Below, piece after piece: positions 1 through 8,707 of a DNA stretch of 64,000 bases. Position numbers and translations under genes: made by a program. The DNA is from Pseudomonadales bacterium (GTDB lineage Bacteria > Pseudomonadota > Gammaproteobacteria > Pseudomonadales > Pseudohongiellaceae). Every line of letters begins with the position of its first letter. Within the stretch, counting starts at the first letter, position 1. The stretch is from NCBI GenBank assembly GCA_024234395.1, contig JACKOH010000003.1:124001-188000 (forward strand). The letters are read 5' to 3'. Under the pieces are notes generated by a model, which saw nothing but the letters and a program-made list of their open reading frames with translations, was not told the origin of the DNA and searched no databases.

Positions 1-294
1 GATCACCTGCTCTGGCAGGTGTCACACGAGAATATCAATATTTTCAAGGACGCTGACGGCTGGTTCCTGCACGTTCACTCGGCCTGCGCACATTTAGGCA
101 ATGGCGGAGTCTGTGGAATCTACGAGCGACGCCCGATGGTCTGTCGCGACTACAACAACGATTACTGTGAGTTCGATGAATCCATCGAGGAAGCCGCCGA
201 ACACTTTTTCTCCACTTACGAGCAGTTGGAAAAATACTGTCGTAAACGCTTCAAGAAATGGGACAAACGGTTTAAAAAAGCCGGTTACGCCTGA
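1..294 (+). CDS. YkgJ-family cysteine-cluster protein, 3' part
   Basis: The reading frame is open from the first base of the window, so the 5' end lies outside; a GTG at base 19 is an internal codon rather than a likely start. The visible 97 codons carry the C-terminal half of a YkgJ/UPF0153-type protein: Cys residues in CAHLGNGGVCGIYERRPMVC, followed by a basic tail (RKRFKKWDKRFKK). YkgJ proteins are small cytoplasmic proteins thought to bind zinc or iron through a Cys cluster; their role is not firmly established. The upstream Cys residues normally found in the N-terminal half cannot be checked here. Family assignment is by motif pattern. Confidence 0.8.
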   Translation, partial: DHLLWQVSHENINIFKDADGWFLHVHSACAHLGNGGVCGIYERRPMVCRDYNNDYCEFDESIEEAAEHFFSTYEQLEKYCRKRFKKWDKRFKKAGYA

Positions 295-386
295 CGGGCT
301 GCCAGGGTGCTGATTTAACTTCGCACCTCACGCGGGTAGAAATTTCCTGCAGGCGAAAACCACCGGCACTGGAAACAGGTGTAAGC

Positions 387-1007
387 ATGCCGGTTCAAAA
401 AATATTTACAATCGGAGCCGCAATATTGTCGATGCTGGCTTCGGTAAGCGATGCCCAGACCAGCGACCCACCACCCGTCGCCAGTCTGGAACAGGCCCGT
501 GCCAGTCTGCAGCAACTGGACGGGATGGCTGCCGACTGCATGGCCCAGGACCGGGACCCGGAAAGTTGCAATCCGTTCCGGATCGCAATTAATGGTGACC
601 TGCTTGACGCCTACCTGGAAAACTGCCGGGTCGCCAGAGAGTGGCGGGATCGGTTCGTGACTGAACAGGTCGCAGCCGGCGATCAGCGCCCTGCCACCAA
701 TGACTCTCAGGCCCTGTTGGGTTACCTGGTGGACATCGAATACCTGTGTGGTGAGAACGCTCTGGTCAGAGCCACTGAATTCGTCGTGCCTGCCTACCGC
801 TCCCTGGGCAGAATCGACACTGCCGCCGGGCTGGAATACCGGTTGGACAGCTGGCGCCAGCAGCAGTTGCAGGAACGGGAGCGAACCCGGCAGAAGCAGG
901 CCGTTTCGAGCCAGGAACGGCGTCGGCAACAGCAGACTACGCAACAGTTCGAGCGCCTGGAACTGGAATTGATCCGTCAACAGACACAACCCCGCTACCC
1001 GCGCTGA
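387..1007 (+). CDS. exported protein of unknown function with Gln/Arg-rich coiled-coil tail
   Basis: Not recognised as a named family. The 206-residue product starts with a Sec-type signal peptide (hydrophobic residues about 8-20, likely cleavage after SDAQ near residue 24). The mature part contains several Cys residues (ADCMAQDRDPESC, ENC, YLCGEN) that could form disulfides in the periplasm. From about residue 150 the chain is dominated by Gln, Arg and Glu and is predicted by eye to be a helical coiled coil. The ATG has a purine-rich GGAAACAGG upstream. The gene is convergent with the sialidase-like gene at 1025, with only 17 bases between, and no clear terminator was found in that gap. Confidence 0.75.
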   Translation: MPVQKIFTIGAAILSMLASVSDAQTSDPPPVASLEQARASLQQLDGMAADCMAQDRDPESCNPFRIAINGDLLDAYLENCRVAREWRDRFVTEQVAAGDQRPATNDSQALLGYLVDIEYLCGENALVRATEFVVPAYRSLGRIDTAAGLEYRLDSWRQQQLQERERTRQKQAVSSQERRRQQQTTQQFERLELELIRQQTQPRYPR

Positions 1008-1024
1008 AACAGGCAGGCAGTGGC

Positions 1025-2215
1025 TCAGTACAGGATCAGAAAATTTCCCGAAGGTGTGATGGTGGCAGCGGGCGAACTGTTGTCGGGAATGAGGATTTCG
1101 GGCTTGACTTCGGCTGCCACCGGCTTGCCGGTATCATCGAATAACTGCCAGTTAAGCGTACCCCCACGGGTAAAACTCACTGCCTCTCCCCAGGCGATCA
1201 GCTTGTAGCCATCACTGCTGAAGGCGATGGACGGATTCTTCTGACGGGTGCGGGTGGCAGGTTCAGCGACCAGGGTCGGTGGCGCGTCAGTGCTCATGTT
1301 GAGCTGTACAATCCGGCTTTCGGTTTCAAAAACCAGCCAGTTGTCGTGCTGGTAATCCCGGGCGATGTCGTTGGTGCTGACCGGGCAGGCCGACAGCTCC
1401 CATTTCTGCAGATCATGCAATTCGGCATAACGCGTGGCTGGTTTACTGTCCTGCAGTTCAGCCACAGTCAGCAGCTGCATGTGCCTTCCGATGCCTTCTA
1501 TCGCCGACCGGTAGGCCACGGTGAATTGCCCGGCGGAGTCATAGTCAAGCGCCAGGCTGCAACAGGAACAGGCTCCCAGGCCCGTGTCGCCGATCTGTAA
1601 TTCCGGCGTGAAAGTATCACCCCCATCGCTGGATATCCTGGCGTAAACGGTACGCTCGTCCTCGTGGGTCAGGGCACCTGCCGCCCAGCTGATGGCGACA
1701 CTGTCACCCAGCGCGGCAATGTCCGCACCGGCATCGACACCCTCCAGGTTATCCACCACCATCTCACGTCGGGGTTCAAACTCGGTACGTTCCGGGTTCG
1801 AGCGGGTATAAAAGAACTGCGACGGCCGGGATTGATACCAGACTACGTGAACACGCCCGCTGCCATCCACCGCAAAATTGGCCCGATAGATGGGATCGGC
1901 GTGATTGAAGGATTGACTGGACACCAGCCGCGCCGGCCCCCATTCGAATGACGCCGCATCATACTGCCGGTAAAACAGGTCGCCTTCACGGGCCCGCGGG
2001 TTTCTGCTGCGCTTGCGGAAATACAGCAGGTGGACATTACCATCCGCATCCTGCAGCAACCGCGGATGTAACCCGCCGTCGGGGGTGGACTGAATCTCCA
2101 CGCCTGACTGGGCGTTGGCAGCCGAAGCCGACCACAATAACGCGCAAAGCAGCGCACCGAGAATCCAGCGGAAAGGGGAAATCGAGTCTTCGGATCGTGC
2201 CAGGTGATTGATCAT
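1025..2215 (-). CDS. exported sialidase-like (BNR/Asp-box) beta-propeller protein
   Basis: A 396-residue protein with an N-terminal signal anchor or signal peptide (hydrophobic about residues 16-33, cleavage probably after ANAQ). The body consists of repeated beta-strand modules: GNVHLLYFRKR, GRVHVVWYQ, DSVAISWAAG and QFTVAYRSA. It includes one well-formed Asp-box, SSDGGDTFTPE, typical of BNR/sialidase-like propellers. A Cys cluster (GACSCCS) lies in the middle. These folds often bind or hydrolyse glycans, but the catalytic arginine triad and nucleophile tyrosine of true sialidases cannot be confirmed by eye, so enzymatic activity is not claimed. It is transcribed divergently from the haem lipoprotein gene at 2415. 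The start ATG has no strong Shine-Dalgarno sequence. Confidence 0.7.
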   Translation of the reverse strand: MINHLARSEDSISPFRWILGALLCALLWSASAANAQSGVEIQSTPDGGLHPRLLQDADGNVHLLYFRKRSRNPRAREGDLFYRQYDAASFEWGPARLVSSQSFNHADPIYRANFAVDGSGRVHVVWYQSRPSQFFYTRSNPERTEFEPRREMVVDNLEGVDAGADIAALGDSVAISWAAGALTHEDERTVYARISSDGGDTFTPELQIGDTGLGACSCCSLALDYDSAGQFTVAYRSAIEGIGRHMQLLTVAELQDSKPATRYAELHDLQKWELSACPVSTNDIARDYQHDNWLVFETESRIVQLNMSTDAPPTLVAEPATRTRQKNPSIAFSSDGYKLIAWGEAVSFTRGGTLNWQLFDDTGKPVAAEVKPEILIPDNSSPAATITPSGNFLILY

Positions 2216-2414
2216 CCGGGGTTTAACTTTCCCTGCATTGGTTCAATAATAAGCGTATCATAATTAAGACACGTCTGATTAATTATGACACTGCTCTGGT
2301 CTACGGAGAATTTTAAGAAGAAAACGGCGACCTGTCGAACCAGGTTACAGGTGCCGGACAATGCCCGATATTGCCAGGCATGCCAGCCTGGCCAGTCAAG
2401 AAGGATCCTTGCCC

Positions 2415-2972
2415 ATGAACGCCTTGCCCGTGAATAATATATACCAAACCGCCTGCCGTCTCCTGATCGCCGGATTCTCAGCATCGCTGCTGCTGGCCTG
2501 TTCCCCCGCCGACCAACCGCCGGTCGCCGGTACCGGTGAACCCGCCGCCGGCTTTAAATTCGATACCTCCCTTTCGGTTGCCGACCTGATGTCCCTGGTT
2601 ATCGATCCGGCTGCAGATTCCCTCTGGGACAATGCCGGCTGGGTGGAGAGTTCGGCCGGTTATGAAGAGCTCTATCCTACCACCGACGAAGGCTGGGATT
2701 TTGTCCGCGCCCAGGCCGCACTGGTAGCTGAAACCGGCAACCTGCTGGCGCTGCCCGGTCGTGCCGAGGATAACGATGCCTGGATGGTCTACGCTGAGGG
2801 CATGGTGGAAGCTGGCAAGCTGGCCATGGACGCAGCACAGCGTCATCACAACGATGATTTTTTCCAGGCTGGCGCCCAGCTCTACAATGTCTGTCGGGCC
2901 TGCCACCAGTCCTACAATCCGGATATCGCCTCCCGCTACGTGGATGACGAGCCGCAGGCATCGCCCCAATGA
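2415..2972 (+). CDS. c-type cytochrome lipoprotein
   Basis: The 185-residue product begins with a lipoprotein signal ending in the lipobox LLAC near residue 29, so it should be anchored to a membrane and face the periplasm. One haem-binding CRACH motif sits near the C-terminus (about residues 160-164), an arrangement shared with cytochrome c'-like four-helix proteins; the intervening sequence is helical. I chose the ATG at 2415 rather than an in-frame ATG 18 codons earlier, because AGAAGGA lies a normal distance before 2415 and the signal sequence starts there. It is the first gene of a three-gene run with the HupE/UreJ protein (17-base gap) and a membrane-anchored protein, and probably supplies electron transfer or haem sensing for it. 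Confidence 0.8.
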   Translation: MNALPVNNIYQTACRLLIAGFSASLLLACSPADQPPVAGTGEPAAGFKFDTSLSVADLMSLVIDPAADSLWDNAGWVESSAGYEELYPTTDEGWDFVRAQAALVAETGNLLALPGRAEDNDAWMVYAEGMVEAGKLAMDAAQRHHNDDFFQAGAQLYNVCRACHQSYNPDIASRYVDDEPQASPQ

Positions 2973-2993
2973 CCTATAACCTATAACCTATGA
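2973..2993 (+). repeat. three tandem 7-bp repeats spanning a start codon
   Basis: CCTATAA, CCTATAA, CCTATGA follow one another directly between the cytochrome stop codon and the HupE/UreJ start. The ATG at 2990 is formed within the last copy, which differs by one base. No purine-rich ribosome-binding site is present in this spacer. Confidence 0.85.
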
Positions 2994-3697
2994 CGTCCAA
3001 AAGCAGATCTTTACGGAGCCGGCTGCTGTGGCTGGCCGGCGCACTGCTGCTGAGTTCGCCGGCCCTGGCTCACACTATTGCCAGTGATGACGCCAGTTTC
3101 GTGGTGGGAGTCGATGGGCCGGCGATCCTGCCCTTCATCTACCTGGGTGCCAAACACATGGTGACCGGCTACGATCACCTGCTGTTCCTCGCCGGTGTCA
3201 TCTTCTTCCTCTACCGACCCAGGCACGTCGTTCAGTATGTCTCCCTGTTTGCCCTGGGCCACAGTATTACCCTGCTGGCGGGTGTACTGGCCAACTGGCA
3301 GGTCAATGTCTACCTGATCGATGCGGTCATCGGCCTGTCCATCGTCTACAAGGCCTTCGAAAATCTCGGCGGCTTCCGCCTGCTGCCGTTTCAACCCGAC
3401 ACTCGGGTGGCAGTCTTCGTATTCGGCCTGTTTCACGGTCTTGGCCTGGCAACCAAACTGCAGGAATTTGATCTGTCGGAAAACGGCCTCATTACCAACA
3501 TCATCAGTTTCAACGTTGGAGTCGAAATCGGACAGATCCTGGCTCTATCGGCCATTTTCCTGTTTCTCAGTGCCTGGCGAACCAGCAGCAGCTACCTGAA
3601 GCACGCGTTCACCACCAATACGGCACTGATGACCGGTGGATTCCTGCTGACCGGCTACCAGTTGGCGGCTTTTTTCCTCACCCCTGCCGTCCTCTAG
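2990..3697 (+). CDS. HupE/UreJ family membrane protein
   Basis: A 235-residue polytopic protein with a signal-like first segment ending at PALAH and about six further membrane spans. The motif GYDHLLFL (about residues 60-67) and the segment FGLFHGLG are hallmarks of the HupE/UreJ family. That family is linked to nickel or other transition-metal movement across the inner membrane, and the conserved His residues fit metal binding. The start ATG has no Shine-Dalgarno sequence. Instead it lies inside the third copy of a CCTATAA heptamer repeat, 17 bases after the stop of the cytochrome gene, so translation may depend on coupling. It is followed 22 bases later by a small membrane-anchored protein. 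The substrate is unknown, and no hydrogenase or urease genes are in the window. Confidence 0.85.
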   Translation: MTSKSRSLRSRLLWLAGALLLSSPALAHTIASDDASFVVGVDGPAILPFIYLGAKHMVTGYDHLLFLAGVIFFLYRPRHVVQYVSLFALGHSITLLAGVLANWQVNVYLIDAVIGLSIVYKAFENLGGFRLLPFQPDTRVAVFVFGLFHGLGLATKLQEFDLSENGLITNIISFNVGVEIGQILALSAIFLFLSAWRTSSSYLKHAFTTNTALMTGGFLLTGYQLAAFFLTPAVL

Positions 3698-3719
3698 TCC
3701 CTCGCCTGCGGAGTCACCC

Positions 3720-4313
3720 TTGAATACCGAACCAGCCAATGTCCCGGCACCGTCACCAAGAGCATTGTTTATAGCGGCCCTGGTGGCAATTGGAATTGCT
3801 GTTGTAATACTGTTCAGCGTAATACTTCCGGCCGAATTTGCCTACGATCCATTCCGGATCGGGCGGCTGCTGGGCATAACCGGACTTTCCCAGGCCCAGG
3901 ACCAGCCCCTCGAAGAACAATTGCAGTCCTATAGCAGCGATTACGTGGAGTTCTACCTGGAGCCATTCCAGTCCGTCGAGTACAAGTACTCCATGGACCT
4001 GGATGCCCCGCTGGTCTTCAGCTGGGAGGCCGACGCCGAGCTCTATTATGACATGCATGCCGAGCCCGCCGGGCTGGGCGGGGAATTTGCGGAAAGTTAT
4101 GAACAGGGCACGGCCAGCAACCGATCGGGAGCCTATCACGCGCCGTTCACGGGCATTCATGGCTGGTTCTGGGAAAACCGGAGTCTGCGTGACGTGGAAG
4201 TGCGACTCTACGCCGCGGGATTTTTTGTCGGTTCAACCGTCTTCAGTGGCAGCGTCGAGTATGACCGCGAGCTTAAACCGGTAACGGAGCTGAATCAGCC
4301 CGCCGTCCAGTGA
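3720..4313 (+). CDS. single-pass membrane-anchored protein of unknown function
   Basis: The 197-residue product has one N-terminal membrane span (about residues 14-36, rich in Ile, Val, Ala) and a periplasmic remainder with many aromatic and acidic residues, including a Trp-rich stretch GIHGWFWENRSL. Proteins of this shape (often annotated transmembrane anchor protein) occur directly after HupE/UreJ genes in other bacteria, and here it is the third gene of that cassette. The start is a TTG with GGAG six bases upstream; no ATG is suitably placed. An intrinsic terminator follows at 4356. Its biochemical role is unknown; a partner of the HupE/UreJ channel is an inference from gene order. Confidence 0.7.
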   Translation: MNTEPANVPAPSPRALFIAALVAIGIAVVILFSVILPAEFAYDPFRIGRLLGITGLSQAQDQPLEEQLQSYSSDYVEFYLEPFQSVEYKYSMDLDAPLVFSWEADAELYYDMHAEPAGLGGEFAESYEQGTASNRSGAYHAPFTGIHGWFWENRSLRDVEVRLYAAGFFVGSTVFSGSVEYDRELKPVTELNQPAVQ

Positions 4314-4355
4314 CCGGTTAAACCGGGAACTTGCAAAGAATAGCCCGGTAAACGC

Positions 4356-4395
4356 AAAAAAGCCCACGCCGCAGATTGCGGGGTGGGCTTTTTAT
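4356..4395. terminator. bidirectional intrinsic terminator
   Basis: AGCCCAC pairs with GTGGGCT, and the inner arms CCGCA/TGCGG close a three-base loop, with one mismatch between the two parts. A run of A precedes the stem and a run of T follows it, so it can stop both the rightward HupE cassette and the leftward gene at 4491. Confidence 0.85.
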
Positions 4396-4490
4396 TACGC
4401 GTTATTACGCGTAGTAATTACCAGTAACTAGCGGACCGGGTCTCACTCCGTCAGGTCCGGAGCGAGACCATCGCCGTTCGGGCGTTGCGA

Positions 4491-4943
4491 CTACTGATTT
4501 TCGGTCGGATCGGAACCGTCGCGCGGGGCGCCGGTACCGGAAGAACCCATGAACAGTTTACGTCCGTCCGGGAACGTGATGTCGCGGCCGTTAGCCCGGC
4601 ACTCCGGCTCGCACAGCCGGTCCTTGCTCTGGTAGCCGGTAACCACGATATCGGTACCCAGCTGCAGTGAGTTACGGTTAATCCCACGGCGCAGCAGCGT
4701 ATTGGGTGTGCCACCCTCAACCATCCAGGGGCCATGCTCCTCGGTGCTTTCCGGGTCGGTATTGTCCAGGTGAATCCAGGTATGCGGGTTAATCCACTCT
4801 ACCCGGGTGATCGGTCCGCCCAGCCGCACCGGCAGGTTTGCATCAAACTCAGCCGAGAATGCGTGGTGCGCAGTGGCCGGAGTCTCAACAGCGGCAACTC
4901 CGGCCGCGACGACGGCGGCTACTGCTAGTAACTTGATTTTCAT
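4491..4943 (-). CDS. DUF6152-type exported protein
   Basis: About 150 residues, beginning with a Sec signal peptide (MKIKLLAVAAVVAAGVAA, cleavage near TATA/HHAF). The mature start HHAFSAEFDANLPV and the following RVEWINPHTWIHLD match the DUF6152 pattern: a small periplasmic beta protein in which His and Asn residues of the INPHTW block are conserved. The function is unknown. A Cys pair (LCEPEC) may form a disulfide. I start at the ATG at 4943, which has AGAAGGGG upstream, not at the in-frame ATG 12 codons earlier. Proteins of this family often lie near exported unknowns like the one at 5362, as here, but the two genes are separated by about 420 bases. Confidence 0.8.
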   Translation of the reverse strand: MKIKLLAVAAVVAAGVAAVETPATAHHAFSAEFDANLPVRLGGPITRVEWINPHTWIHLDNTDPESTEEHGPWMVEGGTPNTLLRRGINRNSLQLGTDIVVTGYQSKDRLCEPECRANGRDITFPDGRKLFMGSSGTGAPRDGSDPTENQ

Positions 4944-5361
4944 AGGTTTACCCCTTCTCTCGTGTATCCTGGGTGACAAATTGGTTCGTCGATAGTCGAC
5001 TTGCTGCGACAGTCCGCTTTATAGACCCGGCTTTCTGTCAGGATAGTTCAGCTCGCATCAACTGTTTTCGGAACTACCTGCTCACCCTCGGGAGACTTAT
5101 CAGTCTCGTATCTGTTTACCGGTAAAACACCAGTTCTTGTTATTATCCAAACTCACACTAGAGTCTTTTGTACAATCTAAAGTTGCACAGGCTTCAGCAC
5201 AACCTTTTTCAAACAGCTTTCAGTAAGCCCTAGATACACCACTTCATGAGCAAGTGGAAGCACTTTGCGGCCAGCTACGATCCATTGTATATAAAGACCC
5301 GCAGAAATACCAAAAATCGTAACTGCTGCGGGTCCCTGTTCTTTCCTTACTATGCCGCTGC
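4944..5361. other. gene-free interval with one hairpin
   Basis: About 420 bases lie between two leftward genes. The part next to 4943 should hold the promoter of the DUF6152 gene. A 9-bp perfect stem (5296-5304 with 5326-5334, GACCCGCAG/CTGCGGGTC, 21-base loop) followed on the minus strand by TTTATATA may be a weak terminator for the gene at 5362. No convincing ORF was seen. Confidence 0.5.
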
Positions 5362-6294
5362 CTACTGATTCTGTTCCTCAGCCATTTCTTCACGGAGCCG
5401 CTGCTCGAATTCACCGCCTTTGCGGAATTGACCGTACATCAGTTCTTCCACAAACTCGACACACTTGAATTGCGGCAATTCATAGCCTTCTTCAAGACGC
5501 CGGTACAGCGGCATTGAAATGGTCCAGGGACGCTCAAACACCTGCGGATCTTCCATGGTGGCTTCGTACATGATGACATTCTCATCGACCATGGTGTACC
5601 GCTCGGTGACCTTCAACTCGTAAGAGTGATAGTTGCCTGCCCGGTCAAACCAGGTGCGGTCATCCAGGCCGGAGACTTCCACCACGAAAGTGTCGCCATC
5701 CCAGTAGCCATAGGACTGGCCCATCCAGGAATCCAATGGCGCCGGACCGGGATCTTCCAGGAACACATTACGCACGGCTCCGGCAAAGGAGTAAGCGATG
5801 AAGAACGCACTCTCACTCTGGAAAATCTGGAAAGGATGCGGCATATAGGTAGCGCGCGGCACACCCGGCATATAGCACTTGATCTCCGGATCGCTGGTCA
5901 ACCAGTTATCGCGATTCTCATTGCGGCGGGCCAGGGCCTCGGGCTTGTAGGGAATAGTCCCGCCTTCCACGACACCAAAGCTGGCGGGCACCGCGCCGAC
6001 TGCGCCCAGCGCCACTACCTCGGGAGCAGGAACCGGGACAAAATCACCGGGGACCAGCTGATAGGCGGCCTTGGGTGGCGCCGGCTCCAGATTGTCATTG
6101 GCGTTCATCAGCACCTGCCAGATTCCATTCAGGTCCGGCTTGCCATTGGGGGTACGGGGAATAGTGCTGGCAGCTTCTGCGGCGAATACTACCTGATCAG
6201 AAACTGGCCTGGGGATCTGCGCAGACTCACGGTCAGCCGGAGAACACCCGGCAACGATCACTGCGATTGCTACGAGCAGCCCTTTTGATTTCAT
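5362..6294 (-). CDS. lipoprotein of unknown function (GD-x-V-E motif family)
   Basis: About 310 residues, with a lipoprotein signal ending at VIVAGC. The mature protein opens with PNGKPDLNGIWQ and contains the block YGYWDGDTFVVEVSGLDDRTWFD, then YELKVTERYTMVDENVIMYEATMEDP and a C-terminal acidic tail. The same order of blocks appears in the protein encoded at 59873 (DFSGTWTNQ, then WWEGDVLVVETVN, then ERFQRYSDTEIVYSFTVED). The two are therefore paralogues of one exported beta-rich family common in proteobacterial genomes but without a known activity. The start at 6294 is preferred over an upstream in-frame ATG because the lipoprotein signal begins there. Confidence 0.7.
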   Translation of the reverse strand: MKSKGLLVAIAVIVAGCSPADRESAQIPRPVSDQVVFAAEAASTIPRTPNGKPDLNGIWQVLMNANDNLEPAPPKAAYQLVPGDFVPVPAPEVVALGAVGAVPASFGVVEGGTIPYKPEALARRNENRDNWLTSDPEIKCYMPGVPRATYMPHPFQIFQSESAFFIAYSFAGAVRNVFLEDPGPAPLDSWMGQSYGYWDGDTFVVEVSGLDDRTWFDRAGNYHSYELKVTERYTMVDENVIMYEATMEDPQVFERPWTISMPLYRRLEEGYELPQFKCVEFVEELMYGQFRKGGEFEQRLREEMAEEQNQ

Positions 6295-6564
6295 AGTAAA
6301 ACCCTTTTTTATGTTCTTTGTTTTCTTGTTTAGGCGGAGGGACGATGTAACCACTTAGGCCCAGGTCTGTCAAGCCAATCCAGCGCCGCTTCTAACCCGC
6401 TATCCGCCTGCCTTGAAGGTAATTTTTCCCTTATTTATCAATCCATTGCGCAATCTGTAAAAAGCCGTCCGCTAGCTGCGGGAGGCCGCTTCCCGGGTCT
6501 GAATCAGGTGTCGGTCAGGACCCGACCCGTCCCTGCAATCAGGTACCCGGTACAGGGACCGGGG

Positions 6565-6981
6565 TCAGGGTTTGGCCGTTGCCACGAATGTGCCGACTTC
6601 CTGCCCCTGAATTACCACCACACCACTCAACCTGCCGTCGTCGCGCCGGGAACCGGAATAAACGATAGCCCCGCCGATAGCATCGCTGTTAAAGCTGAAT
6701 TCGAATTCGGTGCCGTCGGAAGACCCGGTAACAGCAGTCTGGCCCAATTGACCGGAATAATTGCCGGTCAGGCTGCCATCACCCCCCTCGCTCAGGGTGA
6801 CTGCAGCGTTGCCGCTGCCGAGCTGGCCCAGCGTGACCGCGAAATCCCAGTTGCCGGACACATCCGCCCAGACATTCGACACCACTCCGGACAACGCTAT
6901 CAGCGCCAGAGTCGCGACCTTACTGCCTACCTTACTGCCAGCCAATCTATTGACTATGGTTGTACGCAACAGTTCATTCAT
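6565..6981 (-). CDS. small exported beta-barrel-like protein in a GMC dehydrogenase operon
   Basis: 138 residues with a signal peptide (cleavage near NVWAD) and a Gly/Ser/Thr-rich mature part. The pattern VSGNWDFAVTL, then LSEGGDGSLTGNYSG, then SSDGTEFEFSF resembles a small lipocalin-like barrel seen beside exported enzymes. It begins 19 bases after the stop of the GMC flavoprotein gene, on the same strand, so it is probably the third gene of that operon. GGGGAG precedes the ATG. No catalytic residues are recognisable, and a role as accessory subunit or substrate-binding protein is only a suggestion. Confidence 0.6.
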   Translation of the reverse strand: MNELLRTTIVNRLAGSKVGSKVATLALIALSGVVSNVWADVSGNWDFAVTLGQLGSGNAAVTLSEGGDGSLTGNYSGQLGQTAVTGSSDGTEFEFSFNSDAIGGAIVYSGSRRDDGRLSGVVVIQGQEVGTFVATAKP

Positions 6982-7000
6982 TTACACATGCTCCCCGTGA

Positions 7001-8707
7001 TCATGAGGTTATGGAACGCCAATTCCTTGTCAGGTACTCGGCGGTTCGCCAGGCCAGGGCCTGGACGGTCAGAGTAGGATTGCGGGAACCACTGGTTCCC
7101 ATGACCGAGCCGCCGAGAATTCCCAGGTTGGGCACTTCATGGGCAAAGCCCCAGCGATCGGTGACATTGGTTTCAGGGTTGTCACCCATTCGCGTACCCC
7201 CGTAAGCATGGGTACTGGCACCCATAGCCCCGCCAAGGCCGCTGCGCACAATTCGAATGGCACCGGCTTCCCGGTACCATTGTTCCATTTTATCCTGGGC
7301 AAACGCGGCAATTTTTACTTCGTTGTCCGCGTAGCGTGCTGTGATTCGGGTTACCGGAAGTCCCAGCGGATCCTTGACTGAGGGGTCCAGATCCAGGTAG
7401 TTGTGTGAATACGGAAGAGTGGTCTTCTGAATATAGGAAGAGTTGGTCCGATCGGCATTCTCCATGAGAAACCTCTTCCATTCCGAACCCCAATTCCTGG
7501 AGACCATGTTAAATGTACCCATCCGTGCCGCAGTCATGGGCCGGCGGTCAGTATGCGCCCATAGATTGGCGCCACCGATGAAGTCGACACTGGAGTGATC
7601 GAAATTATCGTCCGCCCACTCATCGAGTGCGGTACCCTGAGCCGGCAGCCCGTACCAGTTCTTCAGATCGTGAGGGAAAAGAGCAGTCACCGGAGCGCCC
7701 TGGTGATGGCTCATATAATGCCGCCCCACCTGGCCACTGTTGTTGGCAAGCCCATTGGGAAATGCAGCAGATCTGGACAACAGCAACAGGCGGGTATTCT
7801 CATAGGCATAACTGGCCAGCAGCACCACACTGGCCGGTTGAAAATAGAATTCGTTGCCACGCAGGTACTCCACGCCGGTGACCTTGCCGGCCCGGTTGGT
7901 GACAATTTTTGTTACCCGGGAATGAGTCACTATCTCCAGGTTACCGGTGTCCATGGCCTTGGGAATGGTGCTGAATGCGGTGGAACTCTTGGCCTGCACA
8001 TGGCAACCGCCCTTGTTACAGAATCCGTGATACATGCAGGGCGATCTGCCATCGTAAGGTTCAGTGACAATAGCCGCCGGGCCCTGAAAAGGATTCAGGC
8101 CCATCCGACGTGCCGCATCGCTCATCATTTCCGTAAACGGCGAGCTGCGCAATGGCTTCATGGGATATTCGCGCTGTCTCGGCCCTTCAAATATATTACC
8201 CTGTGTATCGATTCGGCCCTGAATATTTCCGGCTTTCCCGGAAATCCCAACTGTCCGTTCCACAATGTCGTAGTAAGGTTCCAGCTCATTGTAATCCAGC
8301 GGCCAGTCTTCGACTGTCGACTCGGCCGGCAGGCGGGACGCTCCGTAGCGGCTGGTTGTTTCACTCACCACTTTGAAATCCCAGGGATTGAGTCGCCAGC
8401 TCTGGGCCCAGTAGTGCATGCTGGTGCCGCCCACGGCGTTCATCATCGGATGGCCGCCCTGCTTGGCAGTGGTGTTGGAAAAGGCGCGCACGGTAGGCGC
8501 TTCCTGGGCAGCCTTCTGAACCGACTGAGGCCAGTTACGCTGGTTATTGCGCAATTCATCGGGGGCGAAGTCGCGGCTGCTGAGCCAGCCGCCCGCTTCC
8601 AGGCCGATTACATTGAGACCGGCCTGGGTCAGGGGCAGTACTGCCACACCGCCGGCTGCACCGAGACCCACTACCACCACGTCGGTGCCGGGAAGATTAA
8701 TTGCCAT
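7001..8707 (-). CDS. GMC-family FAD-dependent dehydrogenase, large subunit
   Basis: 568 residues. The N-terminus has the FAD-binding Rossmann motif VVVGLGAAGG followed by LEAGG (about residues 11-40). Mid-protein Cys residues 224, 230 and 235 lie in CMYHGFCNKGGC, where related membrane-bound sugar and alcohol dehydrogenases hold an iron-sulfur cluster. The C-terminal GMC signature includes YGGTRMGDNPETNVTD and GSRNPTLT, with the expected Asn. The family oxidises sugars, polyols or gluconate and passes electrons to the respiratory chain. The protein lacks its own export signal and is presumably co-exported with the Tat-signal small subunit encoded just upstream (11-base overlap). The substrate cannot be deduced. 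No dedicated cytochrome subunit is adjacent. Confidence 0.88.
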   Translation of the reverse strand: MAINLPGTDVVVVGLGAAGGVAVLPLTQAGLNVIGLEAGGWLSSRDFAPDELRNNQRNWPQSVQKAAQEAPTVRAFSNTTAKQGGHPMMNAVGGTSMHYWAQSWRLNPWDFKVVSETTSRYGASRLPAESTVEDWPLDYNELEPYYDIVERTVGISGKAGNIQGRIDTQGNIFEGPRQREYPMKPLRSSPFTEMMSDAARRMGLNPFQGPAAIVTEPYDGRSPCMYHGFCNKGGCHVQAKSSTAFSTIPKAMDTGNLEIVTHSRVTKIVTNRAGKVTGVEYLRGNEFYFQPASVVLLASYAYENTRLLLLSRSAAFPNGLANNSGQVGRHYMSHHQGAPVTALFPHDLKNWYGLPAQGTALDEWADDNFDHSSVDFIGGANLWAHTDRRPMTAARMGTFNMVSRNWGSEWKRFLMENADRTNSSYIQKTTLPYSHNYLDLDPSVKDPLGLPVTRITARYADNEVKIAAFAQDKMEQWYREAGAIRIVRSGLGGAMGASTHAYGGTRMGDNPETNVTDRWGFAHEVPNLGILGGSVMGTSGSRNPTLTVQALAWRTAEYLTRNWRSITS

